Shown here: positions 33,810-44,422 of the stretch, piece by piece
Layout of the letters: the number at the start of each line of letters is the position of its first letter
How positions within the stretch are numbered: the first letter of the stretch is position 1
Assembly: GCF_025231525.1 (NCBI RefSeq)
Contig: NZ_CP103057.1
Coordinates: 2,125,001 to 2,189,000, forward strand
DNA: 64,000 bases
Direction: 5' to 3'
Source of the DNA: Sphingomonas endolithica
GTDB taxonomy: Bacteria; Pseudomonadota; Alphaproteobacteria; Sphingomonadales; Sphingomonadaceae
The notes under the pieces: model-generated
Databases searched by the model: none
What the model was told of the DNA's origin: nothing
The model's input: only the letters and a program-made list of their open reading frames with translations
Made by a program: the position numbers and the translations under genes

Positions 33810-36023
33810 TCACTCCCAGGTCAGCACGATGCGGCCATTGGCCGGCACGTTGAAATCAATGCGATCATCGGAGCTGGCATGCGGCCGCAGCACGTCACCA
33901 CCTGCAGTCGCCAAGCGCATCTCGGTCAGCTTGCGGCGCTTGAGCCGCACGACGCTCAGTCCCGCCGTGCAGGTGTCGCCGCCATCGAGCGTCAGCGTCA
34001 GCGTGCGATCGCCGGTGCGCTCCATGCTGCGCACGAAGTGGTCGCAATAGAGCCGAAATGGCGAGTCCTGGACATGGTGGAAGGCGCGCGTGGCGAACAC
34101 GAAGGCGGCGCCGGCACCATATACTTCCTGCCCCACCTGCCCGGCCTGCTGGCCATCGACATAGAGATCCTCGACCGGAAAGGAAAGTTTGCGATCGATA
34201 TGTCCGTTGCTCTCGCGCTGCTCGGGCGAGACTGCTTCGGCCGGGAGCGCATCGGGATAATAGAACCAGGCGCGATACAGCGCGTAGCGGCAGAATTCGG
34301 AGATCAGCATGCGCGCGGCGGGCTCAAGATCGGGGCCGCTATCGGCGAGATAGCATTCGAACGCGGCGAACGAATCGAAGCATTCGTAGATTGCCATATA
34401 GGGCGCGTCCTGCAAGCAGGTGACGGCCATGAAATTGGTGTACTGCGCGGCATGGCCCAGCTCGCTCTCCCACATCACGCTGTTGTGGAAGAAGCTGGCG
34501 AGATAGACGTAGCTTTGTTCGAGATAGACGCGCTGGTTGGTGATGCGCCACAGGCGCATGCAGGCAGCGGCTCCCCAAGCGGTGAGATTGGCCTGGTAAT
34601 TGACATCGAAGCGCAGGCCCATGGCGGCGTCGATCGCGGCACGCGCTTCGTCGAGGAACCGTTTGTCGTCAGTCAGTTCGAAGGCCTGGAGCATCGACCA
34701 GGCATAGATGCCGCCGACATCGGTCTGGCCGCGTCCGTCCTTGGCGCATTCGGTGATTACAGAAAAATCGGTCACCCTGTATTGGATCGGCCATTTATAG
34801 TCGAAATGATGTGCCGCCTCGATGCCGAAGTCGATCGACTTAAGCAGTAGCGCGCGCGCCTCCTCGTCGCCGTCGAGCGCGAGATGCCCGAGATTGATCA
34901 TCGGATGATAGAGATACCAGCTGTCGACCGCATCGGCATCCTTGTTGGCACCGACATTGGGCAGATAGCGGCGCAGCGACTTCAGCTGGGGATCGTAGAA
35001 CTTCTCCAGCCCCGCCTTGAACGCGGCCTCCAGCGGATGTGGCTCACCCCACCACTTGCCCCAGTCATGGATCGTGGTGATGATCGACATCTGCACCATG
35101 ATGTCGGGGTATTCGGCGGCGGTGTAGGGATGGACGTAGCGGTGGCCGTAATGCTCGATCGTCGCCTCAGGCGCGCCGTCGAGATCGCGCAGAGTGCGTT
35201 CGGCGCGATCGATCCAGTCGCGATACGCGACGTGCGGTAGTTCGAGCATGCGGTAAACGACGCCCAGCATTTGCAGGAACTGGCGCGCCGATTCGCGTTC
35301 GTGCGGCGGCGCATCGTGCCGGAATACGAGGATCGCGTCGGACAAGGTGACCGGCTCGCCCGCAGGCAGCGGATGATCGGCGGAGGTAGCGGACGGCAGC
35401 AAATAGCCGAGCTCCGGCCACTCGCCGCCGACTACGCTTTCGGGCTTGGTATCGGTGGCTAGGAAATAAGGGTTAAGCGCCGTCAGGTTCTGAACATAGA
35501 GGACGTTGCCAAAGGCTGGTTCGTCCAGGCGGAAATAAATGAATGCGGTGTTGAGCCGGCGCTGTGTCGCCTCGATCGTGCCATGTGCGCCAAGGGGGTC
35601 GTCATTCGCATCCAGCGGATAGAGATCGCGCGGAGAGAACGGCATCAGCAGCGGCACGGCGGGCGTCAGGGTCACTGTAACGCGCAGATGCTCCAGCGCA
35701 TCGCCGCCTTTGCGCACAATGATCAGATGTTTTCCCGCAGCGCTTTGAACAACCACCCGCGCCAGCTCGCCGGGTTTCGGCTGAACGTTCTTGCAGGTAA
35801 AGTTCCCTGCCAAATAAGCAGCGCGCAGCGCAATTCCGCCTTTTGCTGGCCGGCGCGCGAAGAGCCAGACCGAATCACCGGCGGCACACAATTCTACGCC
35901 TAGCTCGCCCAGATCGAAGCTAGTTACCCTGTCAGCACGGCCATCCTGACACATCCGTTGCATGGCCAAGATATGCGGGCTGACAGCCCGGAGTTTCGCA
36001 TTGGGAGACATCGTCTTCGGCAA
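33810..36023 (-). CDS. Large glycosidase-like (alpha/alpha)6-barrel protein
   Basis: A 737-residue protein, first gene of the operon. The N-terminal third (to about 270) looks like a beta-rich domain; the middle (about 300-640) is helical with repeated aromatic motifs (DSWYLYHPMINLGHLALDGDEE, YKWPIQYRVTDFS, GGIYAWSMLQAFEL, LAAMGLRFDV-like), as in six-hairpin glycosidases and lyases; a beta C-terminus closes it. I do not recognise a CAZy family. There is no signal peptide, so it should be cytoplasmic. Downstream genes (SDR, Zn-dehydrogenase, lactonase, transporter) point to catabolism of an imported saccharide. No catalytic residues can be named from sequence alone. Confidence 0.7.
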   Translation of the reverse strand: MPKTMSPNAKLRAVSPHILAMQRMCQDGRADRVTSFDLGELGVELCAAGDSVWLFARRPAKGGIALRAAYLAGNFTCKNVQPKPGELARVVVQSAAGKHLIIVRKGGDALEHLRVTVTLTPAVPLLMPFSPRDLYPLDANDDPLGAHGTIEATQRRLNTAFIYFRLDEPAFGNVLYVQNLTALNPYFLATDTKPESVVGGEWPELGYLLPSATSADHPLPAGEPVTLSDAILVFRHDAPPHERESARQFLQMLGVVYRMLELPHVAYRDWIDRAERTLRDLDGAPEATIEHYGHRYVHPYTAAEYPDIMVQMSIITTIHDWGKWWGEPHPLEAAFKAGLEKFYDPQLKSLRRYLPNVGANKDADAVDSWYLYHPMINLGHLALDGDEEARALLLKSIDFGIEAAHHFDYKWPIQYRVTDFSVITECAKDGRGQTDVGGIYAWSMLQAFELTDDKRFLDEARAAIDAAMGLRFDVNYQANLTAWGAAACMRLWRITNQRVYLEQSYVYLASFFHNSVMWESELGHAAQYTNFMAVTCLQDAPYMAIYECFDSFAAFECYLADSGPDLEPAARMLISEFCRYALYRAWFYYPDALPAEAVSPEQRESNGHIDRKLSFPVEDLYVDGQQAGQVGQEVYGAGAAFVFATRAFHHVQDSPFRLYCDHFVRSMERTGDRTLTLTLDGGDTCTAGLSVVRLKRRKLTEMRLATAGGDVLRPHASSDDRIDFNVPANGRIVLTWE

Positions 36024-36122
36024 AATCGTTTTCCAGTCTCTTCAATAACGCACCGGCACTGCAACTCGCTCCATGATCGTATCGGCGAACGCTCCGATGG
36101 GTGCTAGCGCGGCGCCCTGGTG

Positions 36123-36304
36123 GGCACTGTCAAACCTGATGCACCGCTTATTTCCTATTTGGTTAGGGCAGTAAGTTGATCGTCGTCGCTGTCACTTTGT
36201 TCAGTGAAAATCTGCCTATGTTCTCGCTGTGGCTCCGGGCCGGAATCGCGGTTCCGACCGGTTGCCGTCCGAACGAAACAGATTCTGGCTAGTCTGTCAG
36301 TACC
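36123..36304 (-). repeat. IS6-ended MITE, copy A
   Basis: 182 bp. Left end GGCACTGTCAAACC, right end read inward GGTACTGACAGACTAGCC. It matches the copies at 45330, 48038 and 50709 along its length (shared ATTTCCTATTTGGTTAG and ATGTTCTCGC). It has the same orientation as copy 48038 and is opposite to the other two. It carries no gene and no matching 8 bp flanks. Confidence 0.8.
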
Positions 36305-36867
36305 GGATATCGGTATGAGTTAGAGCAGATGACCATACCCGATCCTCGCGATCGGGCATTGCGATCCCTTTGACGATCATAGTTAGCCACACGGGACGGG
36401 GGCGCGCCTACAACCCGCGCCATGTCGAGCTAGTGCTGCCCAACGGAGCACAAAGCTCTGTCTTCCACGTGACGCTCGATCGCGCTGACCCACGAGCATG
36501 GCTACCAAGCGAGACGTCGACGTAAAAGGTCGACTACGATACCCGGCCAATCTGCCCGCAGGACGCTGGGAATGCAGGAGTCTATGGGCAATAGCTCCGT
36601 CGCCGTCCTCCACTTCATAACCTGTGGCATGATGAAGATGCTATCGTTGGGACGCTGCGGCCCAGTATAGATCATGCGACAAAGCCCGGCGGCCTTAACC
36701 GCGTCGATCACTCACAAACCACTGGACTTGCGCTGCATGCAGAGCAAATGTCGGCGTACTGGATCGCGGCCCGGATGGAGCCGCCCCGCCCCGCCGATGA
36801 AGATCCGCGGGGCTGATGATGGTGGGAGCAGCAAGGTGCTGCTCACCTTGAACAAGGACCACCCTCC
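36305..36867. other. Spacer without a supported gene
   Basis: Between MITE copy A and the DUF3489 gene. Minus-strand frames at 36383-36613 and 36502-36711 lack ribosome sites and recognisable content. A plus-strand stretch near 36390-36525 reads like a worn protein fragment (RAYNPRHVELVLPNG) but I cannot name it. Confidence 0.4.
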
Positions 36868-37416
36868 ATGACCAAACTGACCGATCTCGACGCCATTCTT
36901 CTGTCAGGCGCTGCCAAGCGCGACAGTGGCAGCCTGCTGCCTGTCCCAGAAAGTGTAAGCGGTGCTGGTGCACGCATGACCAAGGCGATTACCGGGCTGA
37001 TCAAGCACGGTCTGGCGGAAGAACGTGAGACCCGCGACAAGATAGCGGTACGCCGCACCGAGGCTGATATAGCATACGGCGTGTTCATCACTGACGCCGG
37101 CAATGCCGCGATCGGCATCGCCGGCGGCGATGCCGCGATCGGCATCGCCGGCGGCGATGGAAGCAACGACGGGGGTGAAGCCGAGGTCACTGGCCCCACC
37201 CAGCCGGACACGCCGCGGGTGACCAAGGCCAGTTCCGTGCTGGCGCTGCTCCGGCGCGAAGAAGGTGCAACGCTTGCCGACATGATCGAGGCCACAGGAT
37301 GGCTACCGCACACCACCCGCGCAGCGCTGACCGGCCTGCGCAAGAAAGGGCACACACTCGAGAAGTCCAAGCGCGGTGACCAAACCTGCTACCGCATCGC
37401 GGCGGTGGCCGCGTAA
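36868..37416 (+). CDS. DUF3489 domain protein
   Basis: A 182-residue protein. The C-terminal half is a DUF3489 domain, a small winged-helix-like unit: KASSVLALLRREEGATLADM, then EATGWLPHTTRAALTGLRKKG and a basic end (EKSKRGDQTCYRI). The N-terminal half resembles a second, diverged helix-turn-helix (LTDLDAILLSGAAKRDSGSL). The two are joined by a linker with an exact tandem 9-residue repeat (AAIGIAGGD twice). It is the first gene of the DUF3489-DUF2924-recombinase unit, ending one base into the next start. The role is unknown; DNA binding is likely. Confidence 0.85.
   Translation: MTKLTDLDAILLSGAAKRDSGSLLPVPESVSGAGARMTKAITGLIKHGLAEERETRDKIAVRRTEADIAYGVFITDAGNAAIGIAGGDAAIGIAGGDGSNDGGEAEVTGPTQPDTPRVTKASSVLALLRREEGATLADMIEATGWLPHTTRAALTGLRKKGHTLEKSKRGDQTCYRIAAVAA
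37105..37158. repeat. 27 bp perfect tandem duplication inside DUF3489 gene
   Basis: Two identical 27 bp units (37105-37131 and 37132-37158) encode AAIGIAGGD twice in the linker of the DUF3489 protein. The frame is kept. It is a likely site of strain-to-strain copy number change. Confidence 0.9.
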
Positions 37417-37825
37417 TGGCGGGTTTGGAAGACAAGATGCTTGCGCTGACGACGATGTCGTCAGCGCAACTGCGTGACGCGTGGCGCGCGTTGAAGGCAT
37501 CTCCCGTGCCACTGATCAGCCCGAGCATGTTGCGGCTGGCGCTCGGGTACGAGCTGCAGGCGCAAGCGCTGGGTGGACTCTCGCGTGTCAGTCAGCAGCG
37601 GCTCGCCCAGCTCGGGAGCGCAAAGACCGTCACCCAGGCAGCCCGGCCCGGCACCCGGCTGATCCGTGAGTGGGATGGCACAGCGCACATCGTGACGATC
37701 GGTGAGGATGGCGTGATCCGCTGGAATGACCGCGCGTGGCGCTCGCTATCGGAGGTCGCCCGCGAGATCACCGGGACGCGCTGGTCGGGTCCAGCCTTCT
37801 TCGGGCTGAAGAAGAGGCTGGCGGC

Positions 37826-37829
<4 letters not shown>
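37416..37829 (+). CDS. DUF2924 domain protein
   Basis: A 137-residue protein. The DUF2924 core is LISPSMLRLALGYELQAQALGGL (split here by context), then PGTRLIREWDGTAHIVTI, WNDRAWRSLSEVAREITG and TRWSGPAFFGL. Members nearly always precede a large serine recombinase in alphaproteobacteria, as here; the stop overlaps the recombinase ATG (ATGA). A role as recombination accessory or directionality factor is a reasonable guess, not shown. Confidence 0.88.
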
Positions 37830-39499
<1,670 letters not shown>

Positions 39500-39570
39500 G
39501 CGGTCGTTTGCGCTGCACGTCAGCGAAGCGGACACCGGCGGCACGAAGTCTGCGCACTCTCCAACAAGGA

Positions 39571-39894
39571 CTAACGCCGCACCCGGCTGAAGCGACTACT
39601 TTCAAAAGACACAACAGCCCCGGCGTTGTCGCCCAGCGGAACCTCAGCGATCCCGTAGACGCCGCGCGCGCCGTTGGAGCCGAGCATGACGCCCATCTCG
39701 CCGTGAATGGCCCGCCCGCGGCTCAACGACACGCCCTGCTCTCCACCAGCTGTGGCGGCACTCTCCACAGTGTTGTTGCCGAGGATCGTATTCCGCTCCG
39801 CGTTAGTCAGACGAATCGTGTCTTCCGTTGCGCCCGGCGCCGGACGAGAGAGCGTGGGCGTCCTCGATTTCTCCGCGTGGGCGAACCGCCCCAT
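39571..39894 (-). CDS. Hypothetical protein, possibly N-terminally truncated
   Basis: A 107-residue frame. The C-terminal part, with GRAIHGEMGVMLGSNGARGVYGIAEVPLGDN split by context and then AVVSFES, has the regular beta pattern of a small exported sphingomonad protein family that I recall only loosely. Such proteins normally have a signal peptide, which is missing here; the upstream sequence gives no better start. It may be a truncated remnant. Function unknown. Confidence 0.4.
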   Translation of the reverse strand: MGRFAHAEKSRTPTLSRPAPGATEDTIRLTNAERNTILGNNTVESAATAGGEQGVSLSRGRAIHGEMGVMLGSNGARGVYGIAEVPLGDNAGAVVSFESSRFSRVRR

Positions 39895-39996
39895 AAGCGT
39901 CAGCGATCCGCCAATTGGATGCTGATGTCGCTTTTAAATCCAGCCAAGTTACGCCTATTAACACAGATCAAGCTATTGATAAACATCGACTATTTC

Positions 39997-40021
39997 GGAA
40001 CGGCATCGCGACCACTGCGTT
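39997..40021 (+). promoter_or_regulatory. EcfG-type general stress promoter
   Basis: GGAAC at 39997-40001, 16 bases, CGTT at 40018-40021: a perfect consensus match. The next plus-strand gene is the SDR at 40135, giving a leader of about 105 bases. The short spacer holds no other gene. Confidence 0.6.
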
Positions 40022-40134
40022 CACGATGCTTCCCTCCTGAGACGTTCGCCTAGCCGCCCGACGACCGAGCCCACCAGCATTGCGCAAATGCCAGCCTGAA
40101 CATTAACACCAACCGCCTGACCTGAGGAGCAATC

Positions 40135-40935
40135 ATGTTCGAGACCGACAACCGTCCGTTCGCCGTCGTTACTGGAGGCTCCAACGGCATCGGCTATGAA
40201 CTGGCGAGACAGTTTCTTGACAACGGTTACGATGTCCTGATCGCCGCCGAAGACGAGGCGCATCTCGCGAGTGCCGCGCGTAGCCTGCCGGGCGACAGCG
40301 GCGCGATGGTGACCACGCACGCCGCCGATTTGTCGAAAGAGGACGGAGTCGACAGCCTGTACCGGGCGATCGGGAGCCGGCCCGTGGACGTGCTCTGCGT
40401 CAACGCTGGCATTGGGCTGGGCGGCGCGTTTGTCGAAACCGACCTTCAGGCCGAGCTCAGAATGATCGACCTCAACTGCCGCAGCGCGGTGCAGCTCACC
40501 AAGCTCGTCGGCAAGAACATGGTCGCGCGTGATAGCGGGAAGCTGCTCTTCACCTCATCGATCGCGGCGACGATGCCCGATCCATTCGAGGCGGTATACG
40601 GGTCTACCAAAGTGTTCCTGCGCTGGTTCGGCGAGGCGTTACGCAACGAACTCAACGACACGAATGTCGGCGTGACGGTGCTGATGCCCGGCCTAACCCA
40701 GACGAACTTCTTCGAGCGTGCCGACATGATGGACACCAAGGCAGGCGCATCCGAGAACAAGGACGATCCGGCCGACGTCGCAAAAGCGGCCTTCGACGCG
40801 CTGATGGCGGACAAGGACAAGGTCCTGCCAAACCTCAAGAACAAGCTGATGGGCGCAATGGCCGACGCGCTTCCTGATACGACGGACGCGCAGCTCCACC
40901 GCGGCCTGTCAAAGCCGGGATCAGCCGACGCCTAA
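40135..40935 (+). CDS. Short-chain dehydrogenase/reductase, stress-linked
   Basis: A 266-residue SDR. The cofactor loop is TGGSNGIG, NAG is present as VNAGIG, Ser in TSSIAA and YxxxK as YGSTK. The acidic loop after the second strand (AAEDEAHL) favours NAD. The C-terminal 60 residues (ADALPDTTDAQLHRGLSKP) are a species-specific tail seen in sphingomonad stress SDRs. An EcfG promoter lies 114 bp upstream, so it is likely part of the general stress regulon. Substrate unknown. Confidence 0.88.
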   Translation: MFETDNRPFAVVTGGSNGIGYELARQFLDNGYDVLIAAEDEAHLASAARSLPGDSGAMVTTHAADLSKEDGVDSLYRAIGSRPVDVLCVNAGIGLGGAFVETDLQAELRMIDLNCRSAVQLTKLVGKNMVARDSGKLLFTSSIAATMPDPFEAVYGSTKVFLRWFGEALRNELNDTNVGVTVLMPGLTQTNFFERADMMDTKAGASENKDDPADVAKAAFDALMADKDKVLPNLKNKLMGAMADALPDTTDAQLHRGLSKPGSADA

Positions 40936-40953
40936 CCTCATCGGAGAAATGAT

Positions 40954-41230
40954 CATGGCCTCAAGAAGGCCGGCCTCGGTCTCGCCTTTTCTCAAATCTT
41001 ACTCGGCGCCGCGGAGCTGCTGTGGTTTCGCAGGAACGCACGAGAGCTCCAAGCCGAGGGAGCGAGGGTCTGATCAAGGGCTTCGGCGCACGCGGTCCCC
41101 GCGGATATGCCTCTGATCAACGTCCCTGCGAATTCGGCTGGTGGTTGGAAGAAGGGCGTCGATAACGCCATGGATTTCCCGCCGCCTGGCCGCCACGGCC
41201 CGCAACGCTCCGCGGAACAGGGGGGTGGGG
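40954..41230 (+). pseudogene. Frameshifted remnant of a small membrane-associated protein
   Basis: Three short pieces in different frames line up as one protein: KKAGLGLAFSQILLGAAELL then RRNARELQAEG (from 40963), GLIKGFGAR (from about 41068) and GWKKGVDNAMDF (from about 41140). The pattern, a hydrophobic helix with GAAELL, then GLI-FGAR and an AMD segment, is that of a DUF4267-type or SRPBCC-linked N-terminal module common in sphingomonads. Frameshifts break it at least twice, so no product is expected. It lies directly after the SDR and may once have been its operon partner. Confidence 0.5.
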
Positions 41231-41334
41231 AGCGCTAGTCTAAGTCATCGGAGCGATCCTGCTCGACGTGCGAGTCGCTCGTGGCCACGACCTAACCACC
41301 GGAAATACTTCCGGACACCCCTGCAGGAGACATG

Positions 41335-42204
41335 ATGAAACACCTCATCCTCGCCACATGCCTGATGTCGGGACCCGCCTTTGCACAGGACAACCGCGAG
41401 GTACCGATCCCCGACACCGAAGATGCCAGCCTCGGTTCGGTCACGGTGGGCGGTGGCCGGCTGCACCCGGTGATCGGGCTAGATGTTCGCAATGGCGACT
41501 TCGTGCGCGGCAGCTACGACGACGATGCGGTCAGTCTCGATCGAGTGCCAATCCACGCGCAGATCGGACTCGTTTACGAACTCGCACGCGATCCGAGCGG
41601 AAACGCGACGACCTTGTTGATGCTGCGTAGCTCGAACGGCTTCCATGCGCCGGTAAGCGACGAAACTACATCGCCCCACGCCTGGTATGAAAGCAACAAT
41701 CTTGTTGGCCTTGCTGCGCGACTTGCGCCCGGGCTAAGCGGTGCCGCCACCTACACGGTAAAGACGAGCCCCAACGGCGTGTCCGACACGACGCACGAGG
41801 TGAGCGCAGCCTTCTCCCTGGATCGTGCCGCAGGTTTGGGGTCACTCAAGCCTGGTTTTGCGGCGACTTGGCGCCCGAAGGGCGGCGGCGGCTTCTATAC
41901 ACAGGTGACGATCGAACCGGGATGGGATTTAGGAAAAGCCGAACATGCGCCGCGCTTGTCGATCCCTGCGGCGCTCGGAGTAGGCTGGAACAGCTTCTAC
42001 GAAAGTGACAGCGGGAGCCGCGTATATGGTAGTGCCGGCCTTGCCATCGAAGCCCCGCTTGCCGTTGGAGGCGGTCACTGGTCTGCGCGTGCGGAGGCGC
42101 TCGCGGTCGTCCGCGACAACCGCCTGCGCGCTCTTGGTGGAGATCGCGCAGATCACGGCACGGTTCAGCCCTATATTACTCTGAGCCTGTCCTACGCCTA
42201 TTAA
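41335..42204 (+). CDS. Predicted outer-membrane beta-barrel protein
   Basis: A 289-residue exported protein. A signal peptide (MKHLILATCLMSGPAFA, cut before QD) starts at the second of two adjacent ATGs, which has AGGAG at the better distance. The mature protein shows alternating polar/hydrophobic strands, with Tyr/Trp at strand ends, and finishes in YITLSLSYAY, the aromatic C-terminal strand that targets barrels to the outer membrane. It resembles TorF-like or other putative porins of proteobacteria, but I cannot name the family. Its upstream region has the inverted repeat CCGGAA-ATAC-TTCCGG about 20 bases before the Shine-Dalgarno, a possible operator. Confidence 0.75.
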   Translation: MKHLILATCLMSGPAFAQDNREVPIPDTEDASLGSVTVGGGRLHPVIGLDVRNGDFVRGSYDDDAVSLDRVPIHAQIGLVYELARDPSGNATTLLMLRSSNGFHAPVSDETTSPHAWYESNNLVGLAARLAPGLSGAATYTVKTSPNGVSDTTHEVSAAFSLDRAAGLGSLKPGFAATWRPKGGGGFYTQVTIEPGWDLGKAEHAPRLSIPAALGVGWNSFYESDSGSRVYGSAGLAIEAPLAVGGGHWSARAEALAVVRDNRLRALGGDRADHGTVQPYITLSLSYAY

Positions 42205-42209
42205 CAACC

Positions 42210-42425
42210 TCACAACTTCCGCCATTTGCGCGCTCTCGCCGCCTCGCGACTTCTGTCGTTCATTCGGGTTCCGACAATAGCTTCGTAGGCCGATTGCGGA
42301 CTGCCCGGTTTCGGATAGAATACGAGAATAGCTGCCATGGCAGCGTTCTGAACCACGATAGTCGGTGGAAAGCTGACGCGTCGCTTGATAGCAGCGTTCA
42401 TGCCTACCGCCACCGCCACGCGCAT
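42210..42425 (-). CDS. Doubtful small ORF
   Basis: A 71-residue frame with a strong Shine-Dalgarno (AGGAG, 5 bases before the ATG). It has one modest hydrophobic segment (TIVVQNAAMAAILVFY) and a basic C-terminus. No family is recognised. It converges on the barrel gene with only a 5 bp gap, and the pseudogene on the other strand begins nearby, so this could also be chance. Confidence 0.3.
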   Translation of the reverse strand: MRVAVAVGMNAAIKRRVSFPPTIVVQNAAMAAILVFYPKPGSPQSAYEAIVGTRMNDRSREAARARKWRKL

Positions 42426-42525
42426 CGCTCTCCTGCTGATCCATGGGACGCTGGGGCCTCGGGAACGGCAAAGGACGCGCAGGGGGCGCGGAGCGTCCGC
42501 TTCGTGAGGCAGCTAGAATGAGTGA

Positions 42526-43052
42526 CCGCCGCCAGCTTGGCCGAGCTATCGTCTAACCTGGAACAGCTGGCAGCGATCGATCCCAGACATACGCTGGGCG
42601 ACGGAAGCAACGGGCAAACGTTGAGTCTGTTCGGCGGGTAAATCCTGATCGCAGCGACCAGTACGGATTATCAAGCCAACGGATGCGCCCCGATGAAGGC
42701 GGCCTCGGACGTCCCGGCCGAGATCGAGAAGCGCGCGCGGCAGACGTCGATCGTCATTGTTACTGAGAGCCACGAGCGGTCGGAGCATCGCGGATTCAGC
42801 ACGTCGACCGCGACGCGGTTGCGGCCGCTGCGGTACGATACGCTGGCACTGGAGGCACTGTCGCCGTCGATGCCCGGCACGCCGGTGCAATATCTGGCGT
42901 CGTTCGTCCAACACCCGCGCTAAAGTATTTCAGGGAGGTTGACAGGCAATATCTGGCAGAGGCGGGATAGGTCGGCGCGTCAAGGCGCTCCGCTATCGTC
43001 ATCTGGCCTACGATTCATCAACGAACATTTCGCGGATGCACCCGCCGTAGTT
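42526..43052 (+). pseudogene. Decayed erythromycin-esterase/ChaN-like protein
   Basis: Pieces in more than one frame form a recognisable whole: SNLEQLAAIDPRHTLGDGSN (about 42546), a TAA, then QTSIVIVTESHERSEHRG (about 42745), RLRPLRYDTLALEALS, KYFREVDRQYLAEAG, a TAG, and VKALRYRHLAYD. The ESHERSEHRGF block is the metal or substrate site of EreA/ChaN-like proteins (usually NESHE). At least two stops and one frameshift break it. It is transcribed, if at all, toward the sorbosone dehydrogenase gene end. Confidence 0.6.
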
Positions 43053-43054
43053 CG

Positions 43055-44422
43055 CTACAGCCTACCAGCGCCCGATGCAGGCGGCGAATGCGATGCCACT
43101 CGATCGCCGGCGTAGCTCACGCGCCAGACGGTGTTGCCAACGTCATCTGCGATCAGCAACGCGCCAGTCCGATCGACTGCGACGCCAACGGGCCGGCCGT
43201 GAGCCTTCCCATTCTTGAGGAAGCCGGTCACGAAATCCTGCGGAATGCCGGTCGGGTGCCCCCCACGAAAGCCAATAAAGGCGATTTTGTATCCGTGAGG
43301 ATCGGTGCGGTTCCAACTGCCGTGCTCGCCGACGAACGCACCGCCGCGAAAACGGTCCGGGAAGCTAGCGCCCGTGTAGAAGGTCAGCCCGAGCGCGGCA
43401 ACATGCGAACTTAACGCATAATCTGGCCGGATTGCGCGGGCAACTAGGTCGGGACGTTGCGGTCGCACGCGCGGATCCACATGCTGGCCATAGTAGCTAT
43501 ATGGCCAGCCGTAGAAGCCTCCGGGACGAACCGACGTCATGTAGTCGGGAACGAGGTTGGGGCCGAGTTCGTCGCGCTCATTGACCACCGTCCACAGGGT
43601 ATTAGATCCCGGGTAGAAAGTGAGGCCATTAGGATTGCGGAGGCCGGTCGCGAACGTCTTCATTAGTCCGGTCTGCGGGTCGACCTCATGGATAGCTGCC
43701 CGATCCCGTTCGGCATCCGACCCGCGCTCCATCGCATTGCTGTTGGAGCCAACGCTGACAAAGAGCCTCGATCCGTCCGGACTTGCCGTCAGGCTCTTAG
43801 TCCAATGGTGGTTGATCGAGCCTGCGGGCAGATCGACCAGCTTTACGCCAGGTGCGGTGATCCGCGTCTCGCCCGGAGTAAACGGGTAGCGGACGATCGC
43901 GTCGGTGTTCGCCACAAATAGGGCACCGTTAAGCACCGCTATACCGAACGGCGCGTTCAGATGATCAACGAGCACCGAGCGGAGCTCGGCCCGACCGTCG
44001 CCGTTCGCATCTCGGACAAGTGTGATCCGATTGCTCGCCTGTGGTGCTTGCCCGCTCTTGGTCTGCGAGTGCGCCCGCGACATGATCCAGTCTCGGATCG
44101 GGTCCTTTGGCCGCTGGGCCGGCTCGCTGCCCTCATTGCGCGATTCGACGATTAGGACGTCGCCATTTGGCAGCGCCAGCACGTTGCGTGGGTTGGACAG
44201 GCCCTGCGCAACTGCCGCAATCCGGAAGCCGGCGGGGACGGTTGGCGTCTCGCTGCGTTGCCAGCCGACCGTCTCGAACACACCAACGTCCGCTATGAGC
44301 TGCTCGTGCGGCGCAGGTAGCAGCGGATTGGCACCATATTGGCTGTTCGGGTTGATCGTTTGACCGCTGCCGCAAGCAGCAAGGGGCAGGAGGCCAAGGG
44401 TTACGATAAAGCTGCGGGTCAT
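43055..44422 (-). CDS. Sorbosone/PQQ-type sugar dehydrogenase, lipoprotein
   Basis: A 455-residue beta-propeller of the glucose/sorbosone dehydrogenase family. The N-terminus is a lipoprotein signal with lipobox LAAC (Cys17), so the mature protein is membrane-anchored in the periplasm. Propeller landmarks include GLSNPRNVLALPNGDVLIVE, HHWTKSLTASPDG, GLRNPNGLTFYPGS, GWPYSYYG and AFVGEHGSWNR. These residues in related soluble enzymes bind PQQ and Ca. The ATG at 44422 overlaps the DUF2231 stop (ATGA); the frame continues up to 44536 as a shadow of that gene. It probably oxidises sugars and passes electrons to the respiratory chain, with the DUF2231 protein as possible membrane partner. Confidence 0.85.
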   Translation of the reverse strand: MTRSFIVTLGLLPLAACGSGQTINPNSQYGANPLLPAPHEQLIADVGVFETVGWQRSETPTVPAGFRIAAVAQGLSNPRNVLALPNGDVLIVESRNEGSEPAQRPKDPIRDWIMSRAHSQTKSGQAPQASNRITLVRDANGDGRAELRSVLVDHLNAPFGIAVLNGALFVANTDAIVRYPFTPGETRITAPGVKLVDLPAGSINHHWTKSLTASPDGSRLFVSVGSNSNAMERGSDAERDRAAIHEVDPQTGLMKTFATGLRNPNGLTFYPGSNTLWTVVNERDELGPNLVPDYMTSVRPGGFYGWPYSYYGQHVDPRVRPQRPDLVARAIRPDYALSSHVAALGLTFYTGASFPDRFRGGAFVGEHGSWNRTDPHGYKIAFIGFRGGHPTGIPQDFVTGFLKNGKAHGRPVGVAVDRTGALLIADDVGNTVWRVSYAGDRVASHSPPASGAGRL

